A DNA stretch of 42,393 nucleotides from CAYRML01 sp050942825. GTDB lineage: Bacteria > Bacillota > Dehalobacteriia > UBA4068. The stretch spans positions 1-42,393 of the forward strand of contig JBMNOA010000012.1 of the NCBI GenBank assembly GCA_050942825.1. The letters run 5' to 3'. Made by a program: the position numbers and the translations under genes. The notes under the pieces are model-generated. The model saw only the letters and a program-made list of their open reading frames with translations, had not been told where the DNA came from and ran no database searches. Positions 1 to 7,375 of this stretch are shown here, one piece after another (the first letter of the stretch is position 1; each line of letters begins with the position of its first letter).

Positions 1-1430
1 CCGATGCTTTGAAATATCTGACCAATAATGAGCTTAAGGAATTTAAGCGTGATGTTTGGTGGTACATCGAGAAGGCTAGAGATAAAGATTATCGCACGGA
101 TAACAAAGCATACCTACAAGCGCTATCTGTAAGGGCTAGAGTAAGGCGATTAGAGGCTTTGGGTGCCAACATACTCATGGAATCGGAAAAGCTCTATAAT
201 GAGCTTGAATCAAGCTCCAAGGCTATGTTTGAAAAGGTTTACGAGCAAACGTATTACAAAACTGCTTTTGATACCTTTCAGGGAGTGGGCTTTGGTGTTG
301 ATTTATCAAAAGTTAATAAGAGGGCGGTTCAATCCTTGCTTGAATATCCTTGGAACGGTAAGAATTACAGTGATAACATCTGGGATAAACAAAAGGACCT
401 TGCCGGGGAATTGAACAAGGTCATCACCAGAGGCATGATCCAAGGTCAGTCGGTGCAGGAGATGAGCCGGGCCTTACGTGATGCTCATTTAGGCAAGGAC
501 TACGATAGAGGCAAAAAAGGCGGTCAGCTCTATAATGCCACAAGGGTCGTGCGGACAGAGACCAATTACATAGCCAATCAAGCTTCAAAGGATATGTACA
601 GCGATCTAGGCATGAAGCGGTATGAATATTGCGCCACGCTGGACAGTAGGACGAGCGAGATATGCGCTGATCTGAATGGGCAGGTATTCGATACAGAGGA
701 TGCAAAGCCCGGTGTCAATTACCCGCCCATGCATCCGCATTGCCGATCAACTACGGTTCCTTACTTTGAGGATTTAGGCGGTACCAGATTAGCCAAAGAT
801 GCTGATGGCAAGTATTACAAGGTGCCCGGGAATATGAAGTATAAAGATTGGTATTCAAGCCTCTCTGAGAATGAAAAGGGCAAGATGGCTGTAAATACTA
901 AGATGGCCAAAAATGCGGCAGCGGATAAGGAACAGCACGCAAAGTATAAGGCTGTTTTTGGTAAAGAAATAATACCCGGACCATTTGCAGAATTCCAAAA
1001 ATTGAAGTATAATGATAGTACCAAGTGGGGAGAGTTAAAAGCACAGAAACAGGATAAGCTCAACAGCTTAGATTTTTCTCAAATGAAAGGGTTAGTTGAG
1101 AAACTCTCTAACCTAGAGACAAGATCTTGGTATTATTATAAATGCAACAACATACCTAATTTAATCGACAAGTCTAAACCCATTGAAGAACAAGCACACC
1201 AATGTCATGAGCTAAGAAATAAATATAAAAAAGAAGCTCGGGATTTGATGAAGGACCAAGCGGAAAGAAAAAATCTTGATATGAAAAAACCTATTGAGAC
1301 TTTTGAAGAAACGCTTGTTAGAAAAATGGATGAAAAAGGTATTACGAGGGTAGAGGCAATAAAAGATATTGCTGCTACAGCACCTAAGACAAATAAAGAT
1401 GTGAATAAAAAATACGGATTGGAGGGATAG
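1..1430 (+). CDS. Phage minor head protein (SPP1 gp7/Mu F-like), 5' partial, with C-terminal toxin-like extension
   Basis: The gene enters from the left edge. The frame is open from base 3, and the first possible start (TTG at 9) has no visible ribosome site, so the N-terminus is probably outside the window. Counting from base 9, residues ~1-260 look like the SPP1 gp7/Mu gpF head-morphogenesis family: an RTETN motif near 182, a DSRTSEIC motif near 212, and PPMHPHCRST near 240, the usual Cys/His signature of these portal-associated minor capsid proteins. Residues ~260-473 are not needed for head assembly. They are Lys-rich and end in a compact segment (HELRN, KKEARDLM, TFEETLV, TNKDVNKKYG) that resembles the tip domains of polymorphic toxins. 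Such fusions are known for this head-protein family. The toxin reading is an inference; the phage assignment is firm. A small acidic ORF begins 4 bases after the stop. Confidence 0.85.
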   Translation, partial: DALKYLTNNELKEFKRDVWWYIEKARDKDYRTDNKAYLQALSVRARVRRLEALGANILMESEKLYNELESSSKAMFEKVYEQTYYKTAFDTFQGVGFGVDLSKVNKRAVQSLLEYPWNGKNYSDNIWDKQKDLAGELNKVITRGMIQGQSVQEMSRALRDAHLGKDYDRGKKGGQLYNATRVVRTETNYIANQASKDMYSDLGMKRYEYCATLDSRTSEICADLNGQVFDTEDAKPGVNYPPMHPHCRSTTVPYFEDLGGTRLAKDADGKYYKVPGNMKYKDWYSSLSENEKGKMAVNTKMAKNAAADKEQHAKYKAVFGKEIIPGPFAEFQKLKYNDSTKWGELKAQKQDKLNSLDFSQMKGLVEKLSNLETRSWYYYKCNNIPNLIDKSKPIEEQAHQCHELRNKYKKEARDLMKDQAERKNLDMKKPIETFEETLVRKMDEKGITRVEAIKDIAATAPKTNKDVNKKYGLEG

Positions 1431-1434
1431 AATC

Positions 1435-1668
1435 ATGTATAAATACAATATTTGTACCGAGGCTGATATAGAATTGTTTTCAAAACAGTGTGAAGCTCTT
1501 GAAAAGAAAATACCCGGTATAAAAAAGGGTAAACTTCTGCAAGATGTTGATCTTTCTCTCATCCAGTTTTATGATTACAACGGCAAAGAGATTAGGGTCG
1601 ACAATGATGAGGATATTGGTTCTCTTACCATTACATCGGAAGTTGATTTAGATCAATTCTTTAATTAA
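1435..1668 (+). CDS. Small acidic protein, candidate immunity partner of the toxin-like tip
   Basis: This is a 77-residue protein with no signal peptide or membrane segment. It is markedly acidic toward the C-terminus (VDNDEDIG, SEVDLDQFF). The ATG lies 4 bases after the upstream stop, with a GGAGGGA ribosome site inside the end of that gene, so the two are translationally coupled. Tight coupling, small size and acidity beside a basic toxin-like domain are typical of polymorphic-toxin immunity proteins. I do not recognise a named family with certainty. It could instead be an ordinary phage accessory protein. A terminator follows directly, so this two-gene unit ends here. Confidence 0.6.
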   Translation: MYKYNICTEADIELFSKQCEALEKKIPGIKKGKLLQDVDLSLIQFYDYNGKEIRVDNDEDIGSLTITSEVDLDQFFN

Positions 1669-1700
1669 AACCATCTGCTGATAACGGTAGGTGGTTTTTT
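1669..1700 (+). terminator. Rho-independent terminator
   Basis: The stem AACCATCT/AGGTGGTT (one T-G wobble) is followed by six T. It closes the head-protein/small-ORF unit. Confidence 0.7.
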
Positions 1701-1729
1701 AATGCTCATTTTTAAGGAGGTCTGTAATT

Positions 1730-1891
1730 ATGGATTTATCAAGTATTTCTACAAAAGATTTAGCTGAAGAATTAAGAAATAGAGAAGGTGTAGGCTTAGT
1801 ATACTCTGAGGCTTTTAAGACGATTTCACTTGAAATTGATAGGCCTTCATATGTATTAATTGTTGATAATTCTGTACTCAGTGAGGATTAA
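1730..1891 (+). CDS. BC1881-family phage-associated small protein
   Basis: This is a 53-residue ORF starting at ATG 1730 behind a strong AAGGAGG site at 1714-1720. The N-terminus (MDLSSISTKDLAEELRNREGV) and the later PSYVLIVDNS stretch match, from memory, the BC1881 family: small proteins of 45-60 residues with a TKDL(V/A)EEL..REGV start that are common in Firmicutes prophages. Function is unknown. Its place between head genes supports phage origin of the segment. A terminator lies about 30 bases downstream, so it may be transcribed as a single gene or by read-through. Confidence 0.6.
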   Translation: MDLSSISTKDLAEELRNREGVGLVYSEAFKTISLEIDRPSYVLIVDNSVLSED

Positions 1892-1922
1892 GGATAATAA
1901 TTTAATAGTTAATCTGTAATTT

Positions 1923-1955
1923 AGCACTTTGTCATTTGATAAAGTGCTTTTATTA
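1923..1955 (+). terminator. Rho-independent terminator after the BC1881-like gene
   Basis: The perfect 8-bp stem AGCACTTT/AAAGTGCT has a 10-base loop and is followed by TTTTATTA. Confidence 0.7.
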
Positions 1956-1995
1956 TGCCCTGGGCACTGGCGTAAAAAGGTTCAATATTTCGCTA

Positions 1996-2051
1996 CCTGC
2001 AAGCGAAAAAGCAGGACGGTTAGTGATGCAACCACGTTAAAAGCGTAACCG
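1996..2051 (+). other. Candidate structured leader upstream of the scaffold gene
   Basis: No gene is seen in 1956-2065. Two adjacent helices can be drawn: CCTGC (1996-2000) with GCAGG (2011-2015), and CGGTTA (2017-2022) with TAACCG (2046-2051). The second encloses a short GTG/CAC stem. The scaffold start codon lies 15 bases further on, so this is positioned as a 5' leader. Whether it is a conserved RNA is not known to me. Confidence 0.35.
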
Positions 2052-2065
2052 AGAAAGGACAGACA

Positions 2066-2161
2066 ATGAAAAGAGAGTTTTTAAAAGGGTTAGAGCTCGC
2101 TGATGATATTATAGATCAAATCATGGCCGAACACGAATTATCGATATTGTTTTTTCTATAA
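2066..2161 (+). pseudogene. Truncated phage scaffold protein (gp20 family)
   Basis: The ATG at 2066 follows GAGAAAGGAC. The first ~26 residues (MKREFLKGLELADDIIDQIM, then AEHE) are the characteristic start of the phage minor structural protein GP20/scaffold family, normally about 180-200 residues long. The similarity then stops, the tail LSILFFL is unrelated, and a TAA ends the frame at codon 32. No coiled coil of the kind expected in the rest of the family follows. I read this as the break point of a deleted prophage, with host sequence (ytxC) resuming just after. Capsid genes that should follow are absent. Confidence 0.7.
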
Positions 2162-2221
2162 GTATAGAAAGGAAGGGGTTGAATATACTAAAAAAGAATC
2201 TGGTGGATAAGGAGGTCCAAA

Positions 2222-3043
2222 ATGACTTCTATTAAGATAAGTGTAAAGGATGATGCTCTTAGGAAGTTATTATTATTGGATTTGCGGTCTATCCCTGCTA
2301 TATACTGCCATTGTATAGATAATACTATTTTTTGTTTTTATGATAAAAAACGTTTCTTTTCTTCTAAAGATATGACTTTAAAAAAGTGTTTAGCTGATAC
2401 TTTGGCTGCTTTTATATTTAACCAAAGAGAACTCTGGTATTTAAAAAGGCTATTAAATAAACGATACAATTGTTTTTCTGAAGAGGAACTAATAGATTTG
2501 GAAAAAAACGCCTGCTATCTTTTGAATAATGAAAGTTTTAATTGGGGTTATTTTGCCGGTAGGGACAGACAGAAAAGACTTAGTGAAGCCTTTTTGGAAC
2601 ATTTAACAGAGTATGATGATTTGGATCTGGATGGTTTTATCAGTTTTCGCTTGGTGGGGTATGAGGAATATCTTTTGGCCGTTTTGACCTTAGCTGCTGA
2701 TGATCTTTTAGGGGAGCAGGAAGATAGTGACTATATTATTATTCTGCGAGACTTTTTAGCTAATCAAAAAAGTTGTTGTACGGAATTGCATTTATTTTTG
2801 ATAGGCAATTGCTATCATCTACTAAAAGAACAAGGTGGTGAACTATATCCTCTGGAAGGGGGCAGATTACATGACAGGGAAGAGATCCTTATCAGCTGCA
2901 TGATACTTTTGGCTCCCCTTAAATTGATAGTTCATACTAAAAATGATTATGAGCAGCCGAATTTTATCAAATCATTACAAGATATCTTTTATAACAGACT
3001 TTGGTTATGCTATGGGTGTTCACTTTGTCAGGACCAAAAATAA
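2222..3043 (+). CDS. ytxC: YtxC-like sporulation-associated protein
   Basis: This is a 273-residue soluble protein with no recognised catalytic motif. It is assigned mainly by family resemblance (size, long hydrophobic/acidic helices, an LADTLAAFI stretch) and by position: in Bacillus and other spore formers ytxC is immediately upstream of thrS, as here. The family (DUF1448/YtxC) is restricted to endospore formers and its biochemical role is not established. The start is ATG 2222, 5 bases after an AAGGAGGT site. An oddity is the C-terminus, which ends in a CYGCSLC cluster (CxxCxxC) a few residues before the stop and might bind a metal or form disulfides. The gene directly follows the prophage remnant, so its native promoter may have been replaced. 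A terminator overlaps the end. Confidence 0.7.
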   Translation: MTSIKISVKDDALRKLLLLDLRSIPAIYCHCIDNTIFCFYDKKRFFSSKDMTLKKCLADTLAAFIFNQRELWYLKRLLNKRYNCFSEEELIDLEKNACYLLNNESFNWGYFAGRDRQKRLSEAFLEHLTEYDDLDLDGFISFRLVGYEEYLLAVLTLAADDLLGEQEDSDYIIILRDFLANQKSCCTELHLFLIGNCYHLLKEQGGELYPLEGGRLHDREEILISCMILLAPLKLIVHTKNDYEQPNFIKSLQDIFYNRLWLCYGCSLCQDQK

Positions 3044-3044
3044 A

Positions 3045-3067
3045 GAAGGCAAAAGCCCTTCTTTTTT
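3045..3067 (+). terminator. Terminator after ytxC
   Basis: The GAAGGC/GCC(C)TTC hairpin with one bulged C starts right after the ytxC stop and is followed by six T. Confidence 0.65.
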
Positions 3068-3078
3068 CTTTAGATGAT

Positions 3079-3108
3079 TTGACAAAGCCTGCATATAGTG
3101 GATATAAT
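3079..3108 (+). promoter_or_regulatory. Sigma-A promoter of thrS
   Basis: TTGACA (3079-3084) and TATAAT (3103-3108) are both perfect consensus, with an 18-bp spacer. Transcription would start near 3115, leaving only about 35 bases before the start codon. That is too short for a T-box leader, which usually controls thrS in Bacillus relatives. Confidence 0.85.
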
Positions 3109-3150
3109 ATTATAATAGCATTAGCAAAATATAAGTATAGGAGTAATATT

Positions 3151-5058
3151 ATGAGCCTAGTAATAAATTTGCCTGATGGGAGTCAAAAAGTGTATGAAAG
3201 AGCGCAAACAGCTGGACAAGTAGCGGCTGATATCAGCCGTTCTTTGGCCAAAAAGGCAGTTGGTGCTATCGCTAACGGAAAGAAAATATCTTTAAATGAT
3301 TCTCTAGAGGGTGAAGTCAATCTTAACATACTGACCTTTGATGATGAAGAGGGTAAAGATATTTTCCGTCATAGTTCTTCTCATATTATGGCTCAGGCTG
3401 TGCAGCATCTGTTCCCTGATACAAAATTTGGTATCGGACCTGCCATTAAAGATGGTTTTTATTACGATCTAGATTCCGAACATACCTTTACCAGCGAAGA
3501 TTTTGCGGCCATAGAGGCCGAAATGAAAAAAATCATCAAGCAAAATATTCCTTATGTCAGGCAAGAGCTCTCCAGAGCCGAGGCTTTGCAGTTCTTTACA
3601 GAAAAAGAGGAAAAATATAAGGTGGAATTGATCAATGATTTGCCTGAGGATGCTGTTATCAGTGTTTATCATCAAGGTGATTTTATTGATTTGTGTGCCG
3701 GCCCTCATTTGCCTTCTACAGGCTATGTTAAAGCCATTAAATTGCTAAGTTTAGCAGGTGCTTATTGGCGCGGTAATGAAAAAAATAAGATGTTACAAAG
3801 AATCTATGCCACATCTTTTCCTGATAAAGCACAATTGGATGAATATATCTTCAAAATGGAAGAAGCCAAAAAACGCGATCATCGTAAATTAGGTGCGGAA
3901 TTGGAACTTTTTATGATGTCCGAAGAGGGGCCCGGATTCCCCTTTTTCTTGCCTAAAGGCATGATTGTTCGTAATCAATTGGAAAATTTCTGGCGTGAGG
4001 AACACAGCAAAAGAAATTATCAGGAAATCAAAACGCCCATCATACTCAGTCGTAGTTTGTGGGAGCAATCGGGGCATTGGGAACACTATAAAGAAAATAT
4101 GTATTACACAACCATAGATGATGCCGATTTTGCCATTAAACCTATGAATTGTCCGGGAGGGATCTTGGTTTATAAAAATAAACCGCACAGTTATCGTGAA
4201 TTACCTATCAGAACGGGGGAATTGGGCCTAGTGCATCGTCATGAGCTTTCCGGCGCCTTGCATGGCTTGATGCGTGTGCGTTGCTTCACTCAGGATGATG
4301 CCCATATATTTATGTTACCGGAGCAAATCAAAGAAGAGATCAAAGGCGTAGCCCGATTGGTTGATTATGTTTATAAACTTTTTGGTTTTAAATATCATGT
4401 GGAGCTATCTACTCGTCCTGAAAAAGCTCTTGGTGATATCGAGACTTGGGATAAAGCTATTAATGCTTTGCGGGAAGCTATGGATGATATGGGTATGCCT
4501 TTTATCATCAATGAAGGTGACGGTGCTTTTTACGGCCCCAAATTGGATTTCCATCTGGAAGACAGTATCGGACGCACCTGGCAATGCGGGACCATTCAGT
4601 TGGATTTTATGTTGCCGGAAAAATTCGATCTCAGTTATATCGGCCCCGATGGTCAGCATCATCGACCTGTAATGATCCATAGAGTTGTTTTTGGCAGTAT
4701 CGAGCGCTTTATCGCTATTCTGACTGAGCATTTCGCCGGTGCCTTTCCCCTATGGCTGGCACCTGTTCAGGTCAAAATCTTGAATATCACCGACCGGCAA
4801 GCTGAATATGCCCAAGAAATTTTGGCAAAATTGCAAGCGGCCGGAATTCGCGCCGAAATCGATGACCGCAACGAAAAAATCGGCTATAAAATCCGTTCTG
4901 CACAAACAGAAAAAATTCCTTATATGATGGTGATCGGTGATAAAGAAATGCAAGAGGGCACTATTGCTTTGCGCAAAAGAGGTCAAGGTGATCTGGGCTC
5001 CAAAGCTTTGCAAGCAGTCATTGAGCAATTGCAACAGGAAATAAAACAAAAGGCTTGA
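3151..5058 (+). CDS. thrS: Threonyl-tRNA synthetase
   Basis: This cytoplasmic class II enzyme charges tRNA-Thr. The 635-residue protein has the full bacterial layout. A TGS domain covers residues ~1-63. The editing domain contains HSSSH near 74 and DLCAGPH near 182-186. The catalytic core has the zinc cysteine in MNCPGG (Cys334), RCFTQDDAH near 380, and motif 3 at MIHRVVFGSIER. The anticodon-binding domain covers ~535-635. The start is ATG 3151, giving MSLVINLPDG; the frame is open further upstream, but only this ATG has a suitable site (TAGGAG) and fits the family length. It is transcribed from its own promoter with a very short leader, after ytxC and before the infC operon. Confidence 0.97.
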   Translation: MSLVINLPDGSQKVYERAQTAGQVAADISRSLAKKAVGAIANGKKISLNDSLEGEVNLNILTFDDEEGKDIFRHSSSHIMAQAVQHLFPDTKFGIGPAIKDGFYYDLDSEHTFTSEDFAAIEAEMKKIIKQNIPYVRQELSRAEALQFFTEKEEKYKVELINDLPEDAVISVYHQGDFIDLCAGPHLPSTGYVKAIKLLSLAGAYWRGNEKNKMLQRIYATSFPDKAQLDEYIFKMEEAKKRDHRKLGAELELFMMSEEGPGFPFFLPKGMIVRNQLENFWREEHSKRNYQEIKTPIILSRSLWEQSGHWEHYKENMYYTTIDDADFAIKPMNCPGGILVYKNKPHSYRELPIRTGELGLVHRHELSGALHGLMRVRCFTQDDAHIFMLPEQIKEEIKGVARLVDYVYKLFGFKYHVELSTRPEKALGDIETWDKAINALREAMDDMGMPFIINEGDGAFYGPKLDFHLEDSIGRTWQCGTIQLDFMLPEKFDLSYIGPDGQHHRPVMIHRVVFGSIERFIAILTEHFAGAFPLWLAPVQVKILNITDRQAEYAQEILAKLQAAGIRAEIDDRNEKIGYKIRSAQTEKIPYMMVIGDKEMQEGTIALRKRGQGDLGSKALQAVIEQLQQEIKQKA

Positions 5059-5067
5059 CCGGGTATA

Positions 5068-5097
5068 TTGACAAAGTAAGGAAGATTATGATATAAT
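5068..5097 (+). promoter_or_regulatory. Sigma-A promoter of the infC-rpmI-rplT operon
   Basis: TTGACA (5068-5073) and TATAAT (5092-5097), both perfect consensus, lie 18 bp apart. The inferred start near 5104 leaves a ~150-base leader before infC. Confidence 0.85.
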
Positions 5098-5103
5098 TCT
5101 TCT

Positions 5104-5232
5104 TGCTGTATAGTAAAGTAGAGGCAACCCGCTTCTCACCTTGCGGCTAAAGCCAGTAAGGTTAATAGGGCGATATACCGTGTATTGGTATTAGTAGGCT
5201 TTATTGAGTGGGTTTTTTGCCCACTCTTTTGA
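5104..5232 (+). ncRNA. L20-type autoregulatory leader of infC-rpmI-rplT with attenuator
   Basis: The leader contains a GCTTCTCACCTT segment, a nested ACCTT...GGCT/AGCC...AAGGT helix around 5140-5166, and an AGGGCG that can pair back to the CCCGCTT region. This matches the Firmicutes L20 leader (Rfam L20_leader), in which ribosomal protein L20 binds and promotes premature termination. It ends in a strong terminator: GAGTGGG (5206-5212) with CCCACTC (5220-5226), then TTTT. Sequence and position agree; the pseudoknot details were not modelled. Confidence 0.8.
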
Positions 5233-5253
5233 TATTTTACGGAGGTGAACAAT

Positions 5254-5760
5254 ATTAAAGAACTGCGAATCAATGAAGAGATTCGGGTACCTGAAGTGCG
5301 TTTGGTATCTGCAAATGGTGAAGAACAAATTATCATTTCTACTAAAGAAGCTTTGTCCAGAGCTATGGATAAAGGTTTGGATTTAGTAGAGATATCTCCT
5401 AATGCAAAGCCGCCTGTTTGCCGTATTATGGATTATGGTAAATATCGTTTTGATCAGGCCAAACGAGAAAAAGAAGCCAGAAAAAACCAAAAGGTTATTC
5501 AAGTAAAAGAAGTTAAGCTCAGGCCCAATATCGAAGAACATGATTTTGATACTAAAGCCAAAAACGCAGAGAAATTTTTGGCTATGGGAGATAAAGTCAA
5601 GCTTACTATTATGTTCCGCGGCAGGGAAATTACCCATCCGGAACTGGGCAAAATGCTTTGCGATAAAATGGCTGTCAGATTAGAGCCGATAGCAAATATG
5701 GAAAAACCCGCTAAAGTAGAAGGCAAGAATATGATCGTTATTTTTGCTCCTAAGCAATAA
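5254..5760 (+). CDS. infC: Translation initiation factor IF-3
   Basis: IF-3 binds the 30S subunit, prevents premature 50S joining and checks the start codon. The protein begins KELRINEEIRVPEVRL, followed by MDYGKYRFDQ and the C-terminal domain (VKLRPNIEEHD, MFRGREITHPELG), all standard. Start choice: an in-frame GTG at 5245 lies inside the GGAGGTG ribosome site and cannot use it. The ATT at 5254 is 6 bases downstream of that site and gives a 168-residue protein of normal length. AUU starts on infC are known and allow IF-3 to repress its own translation. It is first in the operon with rpmI and rplT, behind the L20 leader. Confidence 0.95.
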   Translation: MKELRINEEIRVPEVRLVSANGEEQIIISTKEALSRAMDKGLDLVEISPNAKPPVCRIMDYGKYRFDQAKREKEARKNQKVIQVKEVKLRPNIEEHDFDTKAKNAEKFLAMGDKVKLTIMFRGREITHPELGKMLCDKMAVRLEPIANMEKPAKVEGKNMIVIFAPKQ

Positions 5761-5800
5761 ATTTATTTTAGCTAAAAATAATCAGGAAAGAGGGAAAATC

Positions 5801-5998
5801 ATGCCTAAAATGAAAACCCATCGCGGTGCTGCTAAAAGAATCAAAGCTACAAGCAGCGGTCAACTAAAGCGCAGTCATGCTTATAAAAGTCATATACTGG
5901 GCAAAAAATCTGCCAAAAGAAAACGCCATCTGCGTAAAAGCGGACTTGTTTCTAAAGCGGATTATTTAAAAACAAAAAAAATATTGCCCTATTATTAG
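5801..5998 (+). CDS. rpmI: 50S ribosomal protein L35
   Basis: This is a 65-residue, strongly basic protein starting MPKMKTHRGAAKRIK, the invariant start of L35. The ATG at 5801 is preceded by AAAGAGGG. It sits between infC and rplT in the usual operon order and is controlled with them by the L20 leader. Confidence 0.97.
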   Translation: MPKMKTHRGAAKRIKATSSGQLKRSHAYKSHILGKKSAKRKRHLRKSGLVSKADYLKTKKILPYY

Positions 5999-6027
5999 AG
6001 GGATAACGTGAAAGAGAGGTAGCTGTT

Positions 6028-6384
6028 ATGGTTAGAGTGAAAAAAGGTTATGCCAAGCATCGCCATCATAAAAAAATATTAAAATTAGCTAAAGGTTATC
6101 GCGCATCTAACTCTAAGCTGTTTAGAGTAGCCAATGAACAGGTTTTACATTCTATGGCTTATGCTTTTGCTCATAGACGTAAGAAAAAAGGTGACTTTCG
6201 AAAATTATGGATAACGAGGATTAATGCTGCCGCCAGAACAAACGGTATGTCCTACAGTACTTTGATTAACGGTCTCAGAAACGCCGGCGTTAATGTCAAT
6301 CGTAAAATTTTGGCCGACTTGGCAGTAAATGATGCCGCTGCTTTTAGCCAATTTGTAGAAACTGCCAAAGCCAATCTTAAATAA
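6028..6384 (+). CDS. rplT: 50S ribosomal protein L20
   Basis: This 118-residue basic protein has the typical L20 sequence (HRKIL-like start, KGYRASNSKLFRVANEQ, DFRKLWITRINAAAR). L20 is needed for early assembly of the 50S subunit. In Firmicutes it also binds the leader upstream of infC to lower expression of this operon, so the gene encodes the likely effector of the leader at 5104-5232. The ATG at 6028 follows AGAGAGGTAG. A terminator follows. Confidence 0.97.
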   Translation: MVRVKKGYAKHRHHKKILKLAKGYRASNSKLFRVANEQVLHSMAYAFAHRRKKKGDFRKLWITRINAAARTNGMSYSTLINGLRNAGVNVNRKILADLAVNDAAAFSQFVETAKANLK

Positions 6385-6388
6385 ATTG

Positions 6389-6420
6389 ATTAGCTGGGAT
6401 GATATCTCAGCTAATTTTTA
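6389..6420 (+). terminator. Terminator of the infC operon
   Basis: The ATTAGCTG/CAGCTAAT stem has a short internal helix and is followed by TTTTTA. Confidence 0.7.
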
Positions 6421-6451
6421 ATTTTGGAGCTTAAGAGATAAGGATAAACAA

Positions 6452-7255
6452 ATGGAAAACATTACCTCAAAAAACAATCAATATATCAAACAAGCTCGTA
6501 GCTTACAGGAAAAAAAATACCGGGATAAAGAAAACCTCTATCTGATAGAGGGTTTACGCTTGTCAGAAGAGGCCCTATCAGTACAAGAAGATCTCTCGTA
6601 CGGCTTTATCAGCCACAAATTTCTTATGCAGCCAAGAGCGGCCCGACTAATAGATGACTTGCAAAATTTACAGGTGCCTCTTTTTTTATTGGAGGATAAT
6701 CTTTTTGCGTATTGCTCTGATACTGTGCAACCGCAAGGCATCTTGCTGGTGGCAAAAAAAGCAAATAATAGCAGGGAGAGGCTTTTGGCTGGCAGTAAGT
6801 CTTTTTGGTTTCTGGCGGATGATCTGCAGGATCCGGGCAATTTAGGTACTATTTTGCGTACAGCATGGGCTGCCGGAGCTGATGGTGCGGTGATTTTAGC
6901 CGGCGGGGTTGACCAATATAATCCAAAAGTAGTGCGCTCTTCTATGGGAGCTGTTTTTAATTTACCTATCTATATTGCCGATGATAATGGAGATGCTTTG
7001 TCCTTAATAAGAGAGGCCGGCCTGGAGATATTAGTAGCCTCAAGCGAGGGCAATATTATCTATAATGAGGCTGATCTTAAGAAACCTCTGGTTTGGGTGT
7101 TAGGTTCGGAGGCCCATGGAGCGTCCGAGATGTGGAAAAAAGAGGCCAATTCTATAGTTAGTTTGCCAATGTATGGTAACGCAGAATCCCTTAATGTCGC
7201 TGTGGCAGGAGGTATCCTTTTTTATGAAACTTTGCGGCAAAGAATAGATAGCTGA
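6452..7255 (+). CDS. TrmH/SpoU-family rRNA 2'-O-methyltransferase
   Basis: This is a 267-residue SPOUT-fold methyltransferase. An N-terminal substrate-binding region (residues ~1-105, starting with the family-typical ITSKNNQYIKQARSL) precedes the knotted catalytic domain. Three SpoU motifs are visible: DLQDPGNLGTILRTA, WVLGSEAHGAS, and LPMYGNAESLNVAVA near the C-terminus. Members place 2'-O-methyl groups on ribose in rRNA, with S-adenosylmethionine as donor. The position next to rplT and before pheST matches the ysgA-type genes of Firmicutes, whose exact target nucleotide is uncertain, so no symbol is given. The ATG at 6452 follows AGATAAGGAT. Confidence 0.9.
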   Translation: MENITSKNNQYIKQARSLQEKKYRDKENLYLIEGLRLSEEALSVQEDLSYGFISHKFLMQPRAARLIDDLQNLQVPLFLLEDNLFAYCSDTVQPQGILLVAKKANNSRERLLAGSKSFWFLADDLQDPGNLGTILRTAWAAGADGAVILAGGVDQYNPKVVRSSMGAVFNLPIYIADDNGDALSLIREAGLEILVASSEGNIIYNEADLKKPLVWVLGSEAHGASEMWKKEANSIVSLPMYGNAESLNVAVAGGILFYETLRQRIDS

Positions 7256-7298
7256 TAAAGTTTTTTGAAAAATTGTTTTATTTATCTTCTATACTTTC

Positions 7299-7327
7299 TT
7301 GTCACCTTTTACTTATTATGCTATAAT
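7299..7327 (+). promoter_or_regulatory. Sigma-A promoter of the yqzL-like/pheST transcript
   Basis: TTGTCA (7299-7304) and TATAAT (7322-7327) lie 17 bp apart. The leader to pheS would be about 285 bases and contains the small ORF at 7376. Confidence 0.75.
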
Positions 7328-7375
7328 TATTTCAATAAAATAAGTTAGTGATTGCGACGAAAGGTAGTGATCCTT

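Noticed and set aside
3001..3150. Upstream extension of thrS to 3001
   Set aside because: The added 50 residues overlap the ytxC end, its terminator and the thrS promoter. ATG 3151 gives the normal TGS-domain start.
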